Of a DNA stretch of 64,000 bases, positions 33,491 to 44,639 are shown piece by piece (the stretch's first letter is position 1; each line of letters opens with the position of its first letter). Both the position numbers and the translations under genes were made by a program. This stretch comes from Eustoma russellianum. Its lineage: Eukaryota > Streptophyta > Magnoliopsida > Gentianales > Gentianaceae. The DNA lies in contig AP025046.1 of the NCBI GenBank assembly GCA_036186865.1, positions 34,542,439 through 34,606,438 on the forward strand. The letters are read 5' to 3'. Below the pieces are notes generated by a model that ran no database searches, was not told where the DNA came from, and was given only the letters and a program-made list of their open reading frames with translations.

Positions 33491-35087
33491 CTAGGTGCTC
33501 CTTGGCCTGAGTGAGGTGGGCCCCCAGAGATTGTATATATAATAGCATTGACTTGGGGCTGCCTGCAGCCCCACGCCTTCCTTTTTCCCCGTCATCCTCA
33601 TTTCTACGATGCCGAGGTGGAGACTCTGGTCGGCATTTGTCTTTCTGGGGTCCTTGTGGAAATCCAGACGGTTGTTCAGGCGTGATCGAGGGTCATAAAA
33701 CTGTTTTAAATGACCCTGTTCAATCAGTCGTTTAATAGCCTGAGCCAACTGCCTGCAATCTTCAGTATCATGCCCGATATCTCTATGGTAGCGGCAATAG
33801 AATTTAGGATTTCTCTTTGTCCTAGGCTCGTACAGAGGCTCTGGATCTGTCTTCAATCCGTCTTTTTCTATGATGGTCAGAATATACTCCTGTGAGGCCA
33901 ACAGTGATAAGCCCTCCTTACCACCCTTGTCCTTCCCACTTATGCGATCGAACGCACTGCGCCGATCACGGTTTTTCCCTTCATGGCGCCGATCTTCCTT
34001 TTTTGAACTAGATCGGCTTTCTTGTCGGGCTCCATGCTCGGCTTCTCTCTTTAACCTGTTTGCCTCCTCTCCTCGGGCAAATTGATGAGCTTTCTCTAAG
34101 CATTCTCTTAGAGTTGTAGGTCCTTCTTCAGCCAGTTGGGAGAAGAGGCGACCAGCTCGGAGTCCATTAATGAAGGCTGCAGCTTTAACACCCTCAATTC
34201 TGTTACTAACCTGCAGTGACTCGTCTGAGAAACGCTGCATGTACTTCAACACAGATTCATCTGGACCTTATCTCAAGGTCATTAGATGGGATGAGTTCTT
34301 CACAAACGGGGTGCTGGACACGAAATGTGACTTGAACTTCTGTGCCAACTGTTTAAAGGACTTCACAGATTTTGATGGAAGCTCTTGGAACCATCTCCTG
34401 GCCTTTCCCCTTAAATATAAAGGGAAAGTCTTGCAATGCAAAGGGTCTAGGATGTTTTTCAGACTCATTGCAGTTTGAAACTGGAAGAGATGGTCCGTTG
34501 GGTCTGTGGTCCCATCATAAGTGTCCATCTTTGTCACCTTAAAAGATGTACGGTGCCAAATATTCTGCTATATCCCAGGAAAAAGGACTTTCCTGGACTG
34601 CTTGCACAAACTCTTGCCTGTGCTCTTCGTAGTAAGCCCTCGGCCTGCGAGGAACTTCTTCGTCCCTGGAGATGCTTTTCAAAGACTTTGACCTCACACT
34701 TAAGTGAGGTCTAGACATATGTTCTGACTCCACGGTTGGAGCTTTGAAACTGTGTCTTCTAGCATCCGCCATAAATCCTTTATGCGGTCTAGAAGACTGG
34801 CCTTGTGATATTTCTCTCTGGGGAAGAGGTGGATCTACTTCCATATTCTGCACCTCTCGTTGTTTGCCTTTGAGATGCTGGACCATGGCTTCGAAAACTT
34901 CCATGTTCTCAGCAACGTATTATATTTCTTTATCCCTCACTTCCCTTGAAACTTGCAGGACAGGAATAGGATTAGGCATAGGAGATTCAGGTACCCTAGA
35001 AACCTGTTCTGGGGCAGCTGAACGCGTAACCATGCATCGTGGTGGGTTGGATGACTCATCCAAACCTTTTCGTCGACCCTTTGTCAT
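33491..35087 (-). pseudogene. gypsy gag, broken
   Basis: Start ATG at 35087 (MTKGRRKGLDESSN), which fits the plus-strand sister element (MGKEAREGLGESSN). Breaks: TAA near 34920, a 1-nt insertion near 34540 (after YLAP), TAA near 34264. Recognisable parts: MDTYDGTTDPTDHLFQFQT, LRGKARRWFQELP, LQVSNRIEGVKAAAFINGL, and a nucleocapsid finger of the Tat type CRYHRDIGHDTEDC (C-x2-H-x4-H-x4-C). Role: retrotransposon capsid and RNA packaging. Confidence 0.9.
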
Positions 35088-35145
35088 AGGTAAACATTGG
35101 CTGTTTTAAGTTTGAGCTTTTTTACTGGATTAAGGGACTAAGGGG

Positions 35146-35163
35146 CCCTTCTTCTAGCGCCAA
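35146..35163 (-). promoter_or_regulatory. gypsy primer binding site region
   Basis: Minus strand TTGGCGCTAGAAGAAGGG just inside the 5' LTR. The sister element has TTGGCGCTAGAAGGAGGG at 61402. I do not name the tRNA. Confidence 0.6.
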
Positions 35164-35164
35164 A

Positions 35165-36066
35165 TGATGAAAACGGATCTTCACAAAGGGTCAAGATGAC
35201 CTCAAATTAACGTCATCAGTTAACTTGAAGAGTTGTTAACTGGATTGAAGGTTGTAGCTGGAATAGCTTCCATAATATCCTGCACAATGAAGCACAAGTC
35301 AGAGGTCCCGAGGGGTTGGCCCCGGGAAAAACCCTCTGACGCTCAAGTCAGTTTGGGCCATTTCTCACTGAGAATATAATTTAAATGGTGAGTTAAGTGT
35401 TTCTCACAGTATGAGCTGAAGAGCAATGTGTATGAATTTGCTTTAGGATGTCAATGTTTAGATTTCGGATTCCTCTCCTCATCTGTATTGGCTTACTTTT
35501 ATTAACCTTTTCCCGCCTTTGGCCTCTGCTGGCGGATGAGATGTTTGCTTGGGGCAGAAAGCCTAGGACGCCGTAAGTCTGCTGATGTGACCAGTAGACT
35601 AGCTGATGTGACTAATAGGTCTGCTGGAATGACCTTGGCGTGTACAGGCTGTATAGCCAGGTGTAGTCACCATATTTGAATTGCACTCCTGCCTGATGGT
35701 CCCACGAGGTAATGTCGTGCTTGGTTCCTTCTCCGAAATGCCAAATCAAGCTTTGCCGAAGTGCATGATTAGGTCTTGCCGAAGTGCAGAGTTGGATCCA
35801 GCTGAAGTGGTCTGAAGTGCGGCACTTGTACATAAACTGAAGTTGGTGCCGAGGTGCAAACCTTGGCATATTCGTCGGTAATATAATGAGTGTTATGCAG
35901 CCCCGCTGAAGTGCAACCAAGGCTGAACAGTGATGCTTGGGCACTGAACTGCTGAACAGCAATATTTGAGTGCTGAGCTGCTGAATAGTAATTCTTGTGT
36001 GCTGAACTGCAAGAGTTGCACCGTTGACTGTTGTTGACTAACAGACAATTTAATTATGGTTTATGA
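35165..36066 (-). repeat. gypsy 5' LTR
   Basis: Plus strand begins TGATGAAAACGGATC. Its edges are set by comparison with 24172-25073 (same length, 902 bp) and by GATGC at 36067. Confidence 0.85.
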
Positions 36067-36455
36067 GATGCAGTTTCGTTACTTGGGGTGCTTGGTACAA
36101 CAAAAACTGGACAGCAATAACCCATTTTACTGGATTCAGGGCGTTTTTATCCACCAAGAATTCATAACTCATTTCACTGAGTTTTATATGGGAAGTTGGG
36201 TGAAAACTATGTATCTACCATCCACTGCCCAGCTGTACTCTTATCAATAAATAGGAGGCAAGCAACAGTTTATCACTTTTCCCATAGTTTTTTTTTTCTA
36301 TTCTTCTTATTTCTGGTTTATCACTTTTCCCATAGTTTTTCTCTTATCTTCTTATTTCTGATGGTAACATTAGGTCCCCCTTCCCATAGCTGCTGCCAGC
36401 GGTTTAGACTACGCAGCAAACCAATAGTATTTACCTTTTTTATTCTTAGTGTTTA
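36067..36455. other. no gene; short direct duplication
   Basis: 36265-36362 holds two copies of tatcacttttcccatagttt ... cttcttatttctg in tandem. A plus frame at 36056-36250 has no known motif. Confidence 0.5.
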
Positions 36456-36650
36456 ATGAGAGTGAGTCTTGGAGCAACTCGTAAAGTTGATGTTTTGTGA
36501 TCTTGAGGTTACGGATTCGAGATGTGGAAACAGCTTCTTACACAAAGAAGTGTAAGGTAAGACTGCATACATCAGGTCGCAACGCGATCAGATCCCTTCT
36601 CGAACCATGTGCAAACGTGGGAACTTAGTGTACCGAGAACGCCTTTTATT
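36456..36650 (+). repeat. Au-type SINE
   Basis: gagtcttggagcaactcgta (A-box region), aggttacggattcgagatgt (B box), gtaaggtaagactgcataca, and a 3' end of ggaacttagtgtaccgagaa then cgcc. The order and words match the Au SINE family of flowering plants from memory, with mutations. No flanking duplication found. Confidence 0.75.
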
Positions 36651-37062
36651 CTCAGTGTTCAATGACTTCATAAATGAGTGAGAGAAAACATATTAAACAG
36701 TTTTTCCTGCCTGGGAACTCTGATAATTGCAAATTTTCACCAGTTCTTGTGAACATGTACCGTTTTTCCTTTATACATTGAATAAAACACTATTATATAT
36801 CATTATTTGATAAACAATAAATGTAATACTACATAAACTAAATGCTATACTATGTCATCATATTGTAGAGAATAAACCATAATAATACATGAAAAAGGCC
36901 ACTATAGAATGGAACAGACTCTGTACTTGCATATTTTACATGTACCAATTAGTTTTAATTCTTTATTCTTCTTAATCTAACTTAAAAACTCTAAATTATG
37001 CCTTAAGGAATTACTCAGAGCATTTTCTGGCCATAAAAGTTAATCACTAGTTTTCGATCTTC
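36651..37062. other. no recognisable gene
   Basis: AT-rich, no feature seen. Confidence 0.5.
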
Positions 37063-37212
37063 ATTGACTTTAGAATATGATGGAATGAAGCAAAATAAAT
37101 CACTTAATTGACCGCGTTTTTTATATTGTGAAGTAGCAGTGATCGATACAGCTTGACGTAATTTTCATTATGGATCATCGGAAACAACTTCTATGTGTTT
37201 CTAACACATGGG
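37063..37212 (+). repeat. SINE family B, 3'-truncated
   Basis: Head and middle of family B (gactttagaatatgatggaa ... tctatgtgtttctaacacat), ending abruptly at gggt, where LINE coding sequence begins. The (TTG)n tail is absent. Confidence 0.65.
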
Positions 37213-37377
37213 TTTCGATGTTTTCTGAACCGATATCAGGCAGCTTCAGGTCAGTCTGTTAATTTTCAGAAAAGTCATTTTATTCCCTTTTCTCGTGCGT
37301 CGTCTCATCATATTCGAGGTATGGAACAAGCACTTCAAATGACAGTGACTTCCTTGAAAATAAAATACTTGGGGGTT
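37195..37377 (+). pseudogene. LINE RT fragment, 5' side of the solo LTR
   Basis: Reads RYQAASGQSVNFQKSHF and later TVTSLKIKYLGV. This is the segment after the catalytic box of plant LINE reverse transcriptases, normally followed by GLP and the GRL-x-LI block found at 40088. The frame is cut by the LTR insertion at 37378. Confidence 0.8.
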
Positions 37378-38337
37378 TGTCATACCCCGTGACTTTTAAG
37401 CACGACTTTCAATACTTAAAAGTCAACCTTAAATGCAATTTAATTAATCGTATAGGTTAAGAGACTTGGTTAAATAAAATATAAAATAAAAAGGGGTTAA
37501 AAGTAGAATTAAAAGAACTAGGCAGAATTACCAAATTACCCCCAACTGAAGAGTAGGGGAGTTATACAACATTTAATATAACTCCCCATTAGATTAAGAG
37601 GGGGTCGGTTAAAGAAGAGAGGAGGAGATAGGAAACCGCCAGAGAAAAAAAAAAGAGAAGGAGAAAGAGGAGAGAAAGAAGAAGAAGAGAAGAAGAAAAG
37701 GAAGGAAGAAGGTCAATCTAAGTTCAATCTTTACCAAAATTCTGCAGTACACCCGTAAGCTTATCTAGATTCCAAGACAAGTAATCTTTCTATACGCTTT
37801 ACGCAAATTTTGTTATCTTAGGCCCTATGTTCTTACAAAGAGAAAACTTGGATCACACATTAGTAGCTTTGGTTTGTTTATGTTAAATGCTTACTATATG
37901 TAATTGTTGTTGTTGATGGTGTATAGTCATGTTCTTTGGGCCAATTTCTGAAAATGGTTATGTTGTGATCTTTGTTGATAATATGCCTATAAAAGGGTTA
38001 TCCGTATTGTGTTCATTGTTTTGGTATAAGTTCTTGAGTTCATTAAGTACATCTTAAGTGTTTTGAGTGTATTTGCAGAAGGTTGAAGAAGTAAAGATGT
38101 CATTAGGGTAGACTTGTTGTGTTGGAAAGTTGAAGAGATACATTGGAGGTTGTGGGTGATAGAAGGCTTAGGATGGACACTACTTTACATGTGTAGGAAT
38201 CAACTCTTGCTAGTTGTGTGTTAATTATGATGAATCTAGGTGCTAAGATAGATCTTGAAGTGTAAACATGAAAGGGTTGAAGGAGGAAGGTGAGGGAGAG
38301 AAGTTACTGCAGAAAAACTGTAGTTCTGAACCGTCAG

Positions 38338-38590
38338 AACACTTCGAACACCTACATTAGGCGCTTCAAGTCACATTAGACGCCTAATGTAGGCATTCAA
38401 TGTGTCCCAGAGCATCCCCGTACACTTCGAACACCTACATTAGGCGCTTCATGTAGGCGTTCGATGTATACGGCACATCCCCGAACACTTCGAACGCCTA
38501 GAATAGGCGCCTCATGTCCCCTTTAGGCACCTCATGTGGCGTTCCAAGTATACTGGAAGTCTTTTTGACCCTTTAGGCGCCCTATGTATG
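38338..38590. repeat. diverged repeats with CTTCGAAC and AGGCGCCT cores
   Basis: acacttcgaac(a/g)cctacattaggcgcttc recurs at about 38338, 38421 and 38484, together with inverted forms (cctaatgtaggcattcaatg). Lies inside the solo LTR. Confidence 0.7.
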
Positions 38591-38939
38591 TGTAGTAACT
38601 CTATACACTTCTTTTGAACATAAAATACAAGGGTATTTGAGGTGTAATTGAGGAATAGATGGTAAGTTTGACTAAGTAAGAATAAGATTGAATCCCAAGT
38701 GAATTAGTGAGACGAACGGACTTGGAAAGATACAAACATGGAGCGTTTGAGGTGCAAGACCGTATATTTGATATGTAAGATGTGTGTGTGTGTGTTATAT
38801 GTTTGATACGAAGTTACATGTGCATCCTGCATCATGACATGGGCACTTGAATTTGGCTTGAGAATTACTTTGCGAAAGAACATGTGTTTACAAGAAAAGA
38901 TTAAAGTTTTCGAAAGGCAAACTATGGCTGCTGGTTGAT

Positions 38940-39235
38940 CGCAGGGTATAAAAGTCACGCCTGTGAAAGCAGGGTATAAAAGCGTGACATGTGAATCAAC
39001 AGCAGGGTATAAAATATTTTATGGGGCCGTGGACCTATCAGCATGGATATATGATATATGTAATGGGGCCGTGGACCTATCAGCACATATATATGATGTA
39101 TGTAATGGGGCCGTGAACCTTTCAGCACGGGGTATAAAGTTATATGTTATAGGGTCGTGGACCTTTCAGCACGGGGTATAAAGTTCTGTTTGCTATGGAC
39201 TGATCACCCACAGGGTATAAAGTTCTGCTACGCGA
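38940..39235 (+). repeat. 42-44 bp minisatellite with repeated GGTATAAA
   Basis: Four units of atggggccgtggacctatca start at 39021, 39063, 39105 and 39149 (42, 42, 44 bp). GGTATAAA occurs six times between 38944 and 39225. Inside the solo LTR, upstream of its 3' end. Confidence 0.8.
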
Positions 39236-39991
39236 AGAATATGATAAGAAGAGTTATGAAATATTTTGTGAAATGAAACGCATGACATGTTTATCAAAGA
39301 AGACATATGCATGGGTGTTGTGTGTGGTTTTAAAGAAGTACATGCATCATGATACACGAAGCATAAGATTTGACATGCAAGAAATGTGACTAGTTTATGT
39401 CTTGTTTATGTGATATGTTGTTTTAGTACATGATTGTTCTCGTATCCGTGTATCATTTATGTGATTTATCTGTTTTGAGGAATTCTTATAAAGATGCTAT
39501 TTGCTAACCCGAGCACCTTATTTTGGGCAATGACTTATACACTGGTGACTCGTCGTGTGTGATCCCGTAAGGTGTATAGACGGGTTACTTGCTGGCGATA
39601 TTTTCGCTAAGAACAGATACTCTATTTCCTTTTCAGGTGAGCCAGAATACGAAATGATATTTGTCGAGGACGATGGCGAGTGGACTCAATGGGATGATGG
39701 ACATGGAAGTAGACAGACGTTTGATTACTTTCTTTAAGATGGAAAACTTGATGTTTATTATGCTGTACTGGAGGATATGTTAGACGGTTGATCGAACACC
39801 TTTTATTTCTGCTGTATTTTCTGGTTACATTAATGATGGTGAATTTTTAAATTTTACGACGTTTCCGCTGATTTATCTTACGTCATGAATGATGTACGCT
39901 TGATCTGCTTTGATGCTTCGTAGTTCTCATAGTAGACTACGGCGGGTGCACTGGTTCCGATACCAGTATCGGGCCGGGGCGCTACAGGGTT

Positions 39992-41007
39992 AAACTTTAC
40001 CGAGGCCGGAATCGTCTTCTTTATTGTGTCGACTTATTAAATCATATTGATCGATGACTTTAGGCTTGGCAGAATAAATTTCTTTCATTGGCTGGTAGGC
40101 TAATTTTGATTAAATCAATGTTGACTTTGATACCTTTGCATGTCCTTGCGACAACACCACTACCGAAGGGTATTATTGCAGCTTTACGTAGATGGATATG
40201 CATATTCTTCTGGTCTGGCCAAATGACAGATATCCGTCATCATTGGGTACGATGGCAAACTTTGAGTTTGTCGCAAAATGAGGGAGGACTGGGCATTCGA
40301 CGGCTAGATGTTCTATATATGGCTTATTCATGAAAATTGAGGTGGTTATATCATAATAACAATGGGTTGTGGGCTGCCTTTATGCACTCTAAATATGAAG
40401 GTCATGCGGATTACATACCCCGATTGACAGATTCGATGGGGTGGAAGCGAATATGTGGAGTCCGTCAAATATGTTTTAACAATGTGAATGGAAATGCAAG
40501 ATCTTATCTATGGGGCCTTGAACACAGGCATAGTTTCGGTTAGGACCGCATATGATATGCTTCGTCCATCCAAACCCAAGCTTTTCTCCCATCAGTTTGT
40601 GTGGCATAAAACGCAACAACCCTATGTTTCTCTTTTCTTATGGTGTTTGTATCATCATGCCTTGCTAGTACAGGATAATATGCAAAGGTTTTGGTGGCTT
40701 GTCCTACCTGTTCTCCTTTTTGCCGCTCTTCCTCGGCCATGATTTCACATATATTTCTACACTGTGGCGCAATCAGACCGATTTGGTCTTATTATGCTGC
40801 TCTGTTGGATGGGCCACCATCCGCCGCTAGTAGTTTGTCACAATATTTGTTGTCTTGGTGGACTTCTACTCGAGGGACATCGTTTCGTGGATGTCTACGC
40901 GTTGTGGCACCGGGTATTATTCTATGGTCGATCTGGCGATCTTACACATCGTTGATCTTCGGGACGGACAGATGGTCCTCATCTATATTGATTGAGCTCA
41001 TTAGACA

Positions 41008-41073
<66 letters not shown>

Positions 41074-41540
41074 TGTGTGCCACAAAATGGGACAAAGCAT
41101 GTCAGCACTGACTTAGTCTATTCTCTCTTGGCCATTCACCATGCTTACAGCCTCGCCGTCCTCAGATTATTCGTTGGTGAACTCCTCCTCTTGGGCGTCT
41201 CAAGCTTAATGTAGATGCAGCTCATGGGTCTTTTTCAGCAGCAGGCAGAGCAATTTTACGAGATTCGCATGGGCATTTTATAGACGGTTTAGTTTTCCAT
41301 CTTCTGCTCTCGACACCATTTCATGCTGAGCGCCGGGCAGCAACTATCGCTCTCATTTATTTTATCCAACGCTATAGCCGTATTGATGTTGAGGTTGATT
41401 CACGGGGAGTGGTTACATTTGCCCAAAGTTCAAGCACATCATCTTCTCTTAGCGTCCTACTTGGCCTAGGGTATCATAGTATTTCGCACGTTTCTCGCCA
41501 AGCTAATATGGTTGCACATGCTCTCGCTTAGTATAGCCAG
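39992..41540 (+). pseudogene. LINE ORF2 C-terminal region (RT end, zf-RVT, RNase H)
   Basis: Resumes after the solo LTR: LAGRLILIKSMLTLIPLHVL, LRRWICIFFWSG, EGGLGIRRLDVLY (40088-40330). The zf-RVT region appears near 40600-40790 in shifting frames (FVWHKTQQPYVSLFLWCLYH; CPTCSPFC ... ISHIFLHC). A (TA)n tract sits at 41010. An RNase H remnant (41200-41530) follows, with LKLNVDAAHGSF, ILRDSHGHFIDGL, HAERRAATIALI and ISHVSRQANMVAHALA. Several stops and shifts. Plant L1-type LINE, dead. Confidence 0.85.
41010..41071. repeat. (TA)n microsatellite within the LINE
   Basis: About 62 bp of pure TA between the zf-RVT and RNase H parts. Confidence 0.95.
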
Positions 41541-41910
41541 TTACATAATACTCCGTTCTATTTTAATGATGTGGAAGATTTACCCCCAATGGTTAAAGGA
41601 GTTTGGCTTACGGACCTGTCCACACCATATTTGCGTGTATGATGCTGGCGGCCGACCACTCTTCCTTAGCTCCTCTTCTTCTTTGTTACCTGTGTCAAAC
41701 AGTGGCACAGGTAACGCAGGTATTTGTTTCACCTATTATCTCTTTCATTATGACTATTCATTTTTACCATACAGTGGATTGCCTGTATCTTTTGATACGG
41801 ACAACACGGGTATTTCATTCACTTAACTAGATGCTCGTTCTCCGCCCGTGATGCATTGTTGGTTACAAATGCTAATCACTATTTGTTTTATTTGTTGCAT
41901 GGATATGGTT
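41541..41910. other. LINE 3' flank, no gene
   Basis: Follows the LINE RNase H. Frames at 41512-41830 have no known domain. It may be LINE 3' sequence. Confidence 0.4.
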
Positions 41911-43302
41911 GTAAGTTAGAAAAACAGAAAATGGAGATGTGCGTTAGCAGAAGGCCCCGGATGGTCCGCGTGACTAGAGTAGTAAGTGACACAAGCGATT
42001 CGTGAACCGATTGAGTTTTGTTTGAATTTTTAATTGACTTATTTGATTTGATAAAATTCGAGATCGAATTTGACTTAACTCGAATATTTAACGAGCTAAT
42101 TTTGAACATATTGATATTTCATTTGTTAGTTCGTAACATGCTCGAACTTAGAATATATATAAAAATTATGCATGATTTGGTTTTATAGTAATATATTTGT
42201 TTGACACGTATAATAAATTAAACATGTTAACTGTCAATTATTTTAATAATAATAAGTTTTCATGCAAAAAGAACCTAATAACTGTTTAATAATATCAGAT
42301 AAAAATACATGTTTTCACTTGATAGATGCAATTTTTAAAATAAAAAGCTATATTTATTTTTGTTCTAATAGATTCTAATATTGTTTGAGTTTGATTCGAA
42401 TTTAAAAATGTTCAAACTCAAACCTCAGATCGAATATCATTTAAAAGTCGTACTCCAAATCAAATTTAAGTAATTTAAAAATACTAATTCGATAAGTTAA
42501 TATTCAACCAGTTAGTATTATTTGCATCCGTACAAATGACTGCCATTTGCAATGGAGGGTTGCCAGGACGGGTTGGGATCTCCTCACCCTCACTTTCCTT
42601 ATCCCCTTTATGACCGCGCGACACGTGGCAGCAAGGAAGGGTGGTGAGGCTAGATGAGGGTCACTTGCATCTAGCCTCATCACCCATTCTTGCTGCCACG
42701 TGTCGCGCAGTCACGTGTCACCGCACCCTCTTGCCTCATCACCCATCCTTGCTGCCACGTGTCGCGCAGTCACGTGTCACCGCACCCCCTTGCAGTGAAG
42801 AGATCTTATCCCTGCCAGGACAGCTATACCGGGGCCATTAGACTAATCGGAATTAGGAGACTAGGAGTTACGGCACGGGGAAAGGGTAAAGTTGTCCAAA
42901 CATATCTTCTTTTTTGATTTTTCTTTTTATCTTTTCCCTCTCCTAGTATCGCAGAGATCTTATATAAGACAATTAGAGATCATTTGATCATGTCAAGATT
43001 CTGATTAAAAAAAACCTCATCCTCTTCAATGGAATTCATTATTTATAAATCTTTATACATAAACATGACGTCAACATAAACTATACCTCGGTTTTATTTA
43101 ACTTTTCATTAAGAGGGTATATTATTATCGGTTCAGATTTGTTGATCCATTTCTGTTGACTATGAAATCAAATAAATCAATTAAAAATTCAAACAAAACT
43201 CAATCGGTTCACGAATCGCTTGTGTCACTTACTACTCTAGTCACGCGGACCATCCGGGCCTTCTGCTAACGCACATCTCCATTTTCTGTTTTTCTAACTT
43301 AC
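41911..43302. mobile_element. long-TIR (Mutator-like) non-autonomous element
   Basis: Terminal inverted repeats of about 143 bp, 41911-42053 (gtaagttagaaaaacagaaa ...) and 43160-43302, with only about three differences. The interior lacks a transposase and has no ORF with a known domain. Long, near-identical TIRs are typical of Mutator-like elements. A 9-bp duplication could not be identified with certainty, because the outermost bases (ggatatggtt / accatcc) may also belong to the TIR. The interior holds a hairpin and a 59-bp tandem repeat with CACGTG boxes. Confidence 0.8.
42612..42791. repeat. 43-bp-arm hairpin plus 59-bp tandem repeat rich in CACGTG
   Basis: Left arm 42612-42654 pairs with 42670-42712 across a 15-nt loop, with a few mismatches. 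The right arm is part of a 59-bp direct repeat (42674-42732, 42733-42791). CACGTG occurs five times (in ACACGTGGCA, GCCACGTGTCG and TCACGTGTCA contexts). These are G-box/ABRE-like sites of plant bZIP/bHLH factors. Confidence 0.85.
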
Positions 43303-43711
43303 ACCATCCTTGCTTACGGAATCTAATTTACAAATACAAGGATTATTTTTATCTTCTTTGGTGTGGACGCCTGCTATCTGGCCGAATATTTATTCAAGCG
43401 CACTGCCTCTGCAATTATCCTTGTATCGCATTATCAGATAGGATCTCTCAACCATATAAATATGTACGCTTTTCCTTTCGTCAAGTTTTTATCCATAAGA
43501 GTGGTTTTTCTTGGCAAGGTTTTAATGCAACATATCATATATGGTTGCTGGTTCCCTCCTTACTATCAAATATTAGCCTTTTTTCATTTACTTATGCATC
43601 ATATGCTCTATTCTGTCGATTGTTTTTACATTTGTACTGACATTGTACTCGGGTCTTCCTCCGCCCTAAGTGAGGGTTATTATTAATAAAACATCCTTTC
43701 TTTGTCAAAGA
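43303..43711 (+). other. possible LINE 3' end; no gene
   Basis: The end (gggtcttcctccgccctaag ... ttattaataaaacatccttt ctttgtcaaag) resembles the 3' end of plant LINEs before the A tail. The 107-codon frame 43363-43686 has no known motif. If right, the LINE tail continues after the CACTA element as aataaaaaag (53102). Confidence 0.4.
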
Positions 43712-43734
43712 AATCACCACAAAAAAATTGTTGG

Positions 43735-44135
43735 TTTCCGACGAAAAAATCACTGACGAACAACGTATAGTCGTTGTTTCGTCGGTAATAGCGACGACTC
43801 TGCGACCCAAATAATGTAGTCGCTAATTGCGACGAAAGTACGATGAAATTCGTTGTCGCTAAAAGAAAAATAGTCAGTCAGGTGAATTACGTCGGTGATT
43901 TGTCGGTGTCTCGTCGCTATTCTGCGTGTTTTTGTTCGTCGCTATTTAGTTTATAACGGTTCGTCGCTATGTCGTCGCAAATGTGTCGCTAAAAGTATAA
44001 AATAAATTCGTCGTTTACTAAGTTCTTGGAGTTGTGTATCGTCGTTTTTTTGTCAATGAAACCCGTATGTGGCAAATGTTTTGAATTACTTTCCGTTCGT
44101 AATTCGGTTTGTCGTTGTGTCGTCGCAGATACATC
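43735..44135. repeat. left subterminal CGACG repeats
   Basis: Many direct and inverted copies of short words such as tcgtcgct, cgacgaaa and gtcggtaa. In En/Spm, TNPA binds 12-bp subterminal repeats; I infer the same role here. Confidence 0.8.
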
Positions 44136-44273
44136 GAGAATTAAACACGTGTATTGATTAAGGAAAAAGAAAGCGGTAATTGGGAAAAATACTCATTCAT
44201 TTAATAATAAGAAGTTACATTATCAAACGAAAAAATAAAAAAAAATCTAAAAAGAGATGCGGAGATGGACCGT

Positions 44274-44606
44274 TCACTCTTCGTCATCGGACGAAAGAGT
44301 GGCCGTGACATTCTCCGCAAACTCTTTGAGAAGGCGCTTGAGCTTGTAGTATCTAAATTTCATCTTCCGCAGCCTTCTAGTCATGTAGTGCAGTTGCCGC
44401 GACTGCTGATGCATGTTTGCCATCAGCATACGGAAGTCGGCGTCCTGCACCGGCATTTGTTCTTGATCATCCTGATGCGGCGGTGGGCCATAGACAGATA
44501 CAGAACCCTCTCGCTCAACCGATGGTGGTTGAGGAGGAGGCCCTTCTGGAGGGGCACTGTTTGCCCGTCCACCACGCCTTGGGGTTCTTTTAAAACGACG
44601 CGGCAT
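44274..44606 (-). CDS. small basic/coiled-coil protein B of the CACTA element (110 aa)
   Basis: Function unknown. The N-terminus is basic and RGG-like (MPRRFKRTPRRGGRA), followed by a Pro-rich linker (PPEGPPPQPP), a helical basic region (MTRRLRKMKFRYYKLKRLLKEF) and an acidic end TLSSDDEE. The protein from 45752 has the same plan: M-x-R, RRGGR, Pro-rich, helix, then SLCSDDEQ. The promoter DNA is also related: minus-strand cgctcatttcactatttata about 60-75 bases upstream against cgctgatttcactatataaa for the other gene. I infer a tandem duplication. It could be a DNA-binding or regulatory partner of the transposase, but nothing shows that directly. Confidence 0.65.
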   Translation of the reverse strand: MPRRFKRTPRRGGRANSAPPEGPPPQPPSVEREGSVSVYGPPPHQDDQEQMPVQDADFRMLMANMHQQSRQLHYMTRRLRKMKFRYYKLKRLLKEFAENVTATLSSDDEE

Positions 44607-44639
44607 ATTTTGATTATTTATAACGTTCTATGTGTGTAT

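Larger units (their letters stand above)
24172..36066 (-). mobile_element. complete Ty3/gypsy element, Tat/Ogre type
   Basis: Direct LTRs of about 902 bp at 24172-25073 and 35165-36066 differ at roughly 35-40 positions (about 96% identical). A probable 5-bp duplication GATGC lies at 24167-24171 and 36067-36071. On the minus strand the order is LTR, PBS, gag, protease, RT, RNase H, second RNase H, integrase, a long 3' region, polypurine tract (tgggggcaaac), LTR. Two RNase H domains and a long 3' region with an antisense gene are hallmarks of the Tat lineage. gag and protease are broken; the main pol frame is open. Confidence 0.9.
37378..39986 (+). mobile_element. solo LTR, 2.6 kb, chromovirus-like (TSD GGGTT)
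   Basis: Starts TGTCATACCCCGTGAC and ends GGGCCGGGGCGCTACA. GGGTT flanks it at 37373-37377 and 39987-39991. No gag or pol inside, so a single LTR left by LTR-LTR recombination. The orientation assumes the start and end typical of Tekay/Del-like LTRs. It interrupts LINE coding sequence that continues on both sides. It contains a purine-rich tract (37610-37710) and two repeat arrays listed separately. Confidence 0.9.

Noticed and set aside
43363..43686. 107-codon plus frame before the CACTA element
   Set aside because: No known motif; sequence end resembles a LINE 3' end, so more likely non-coding remnant.
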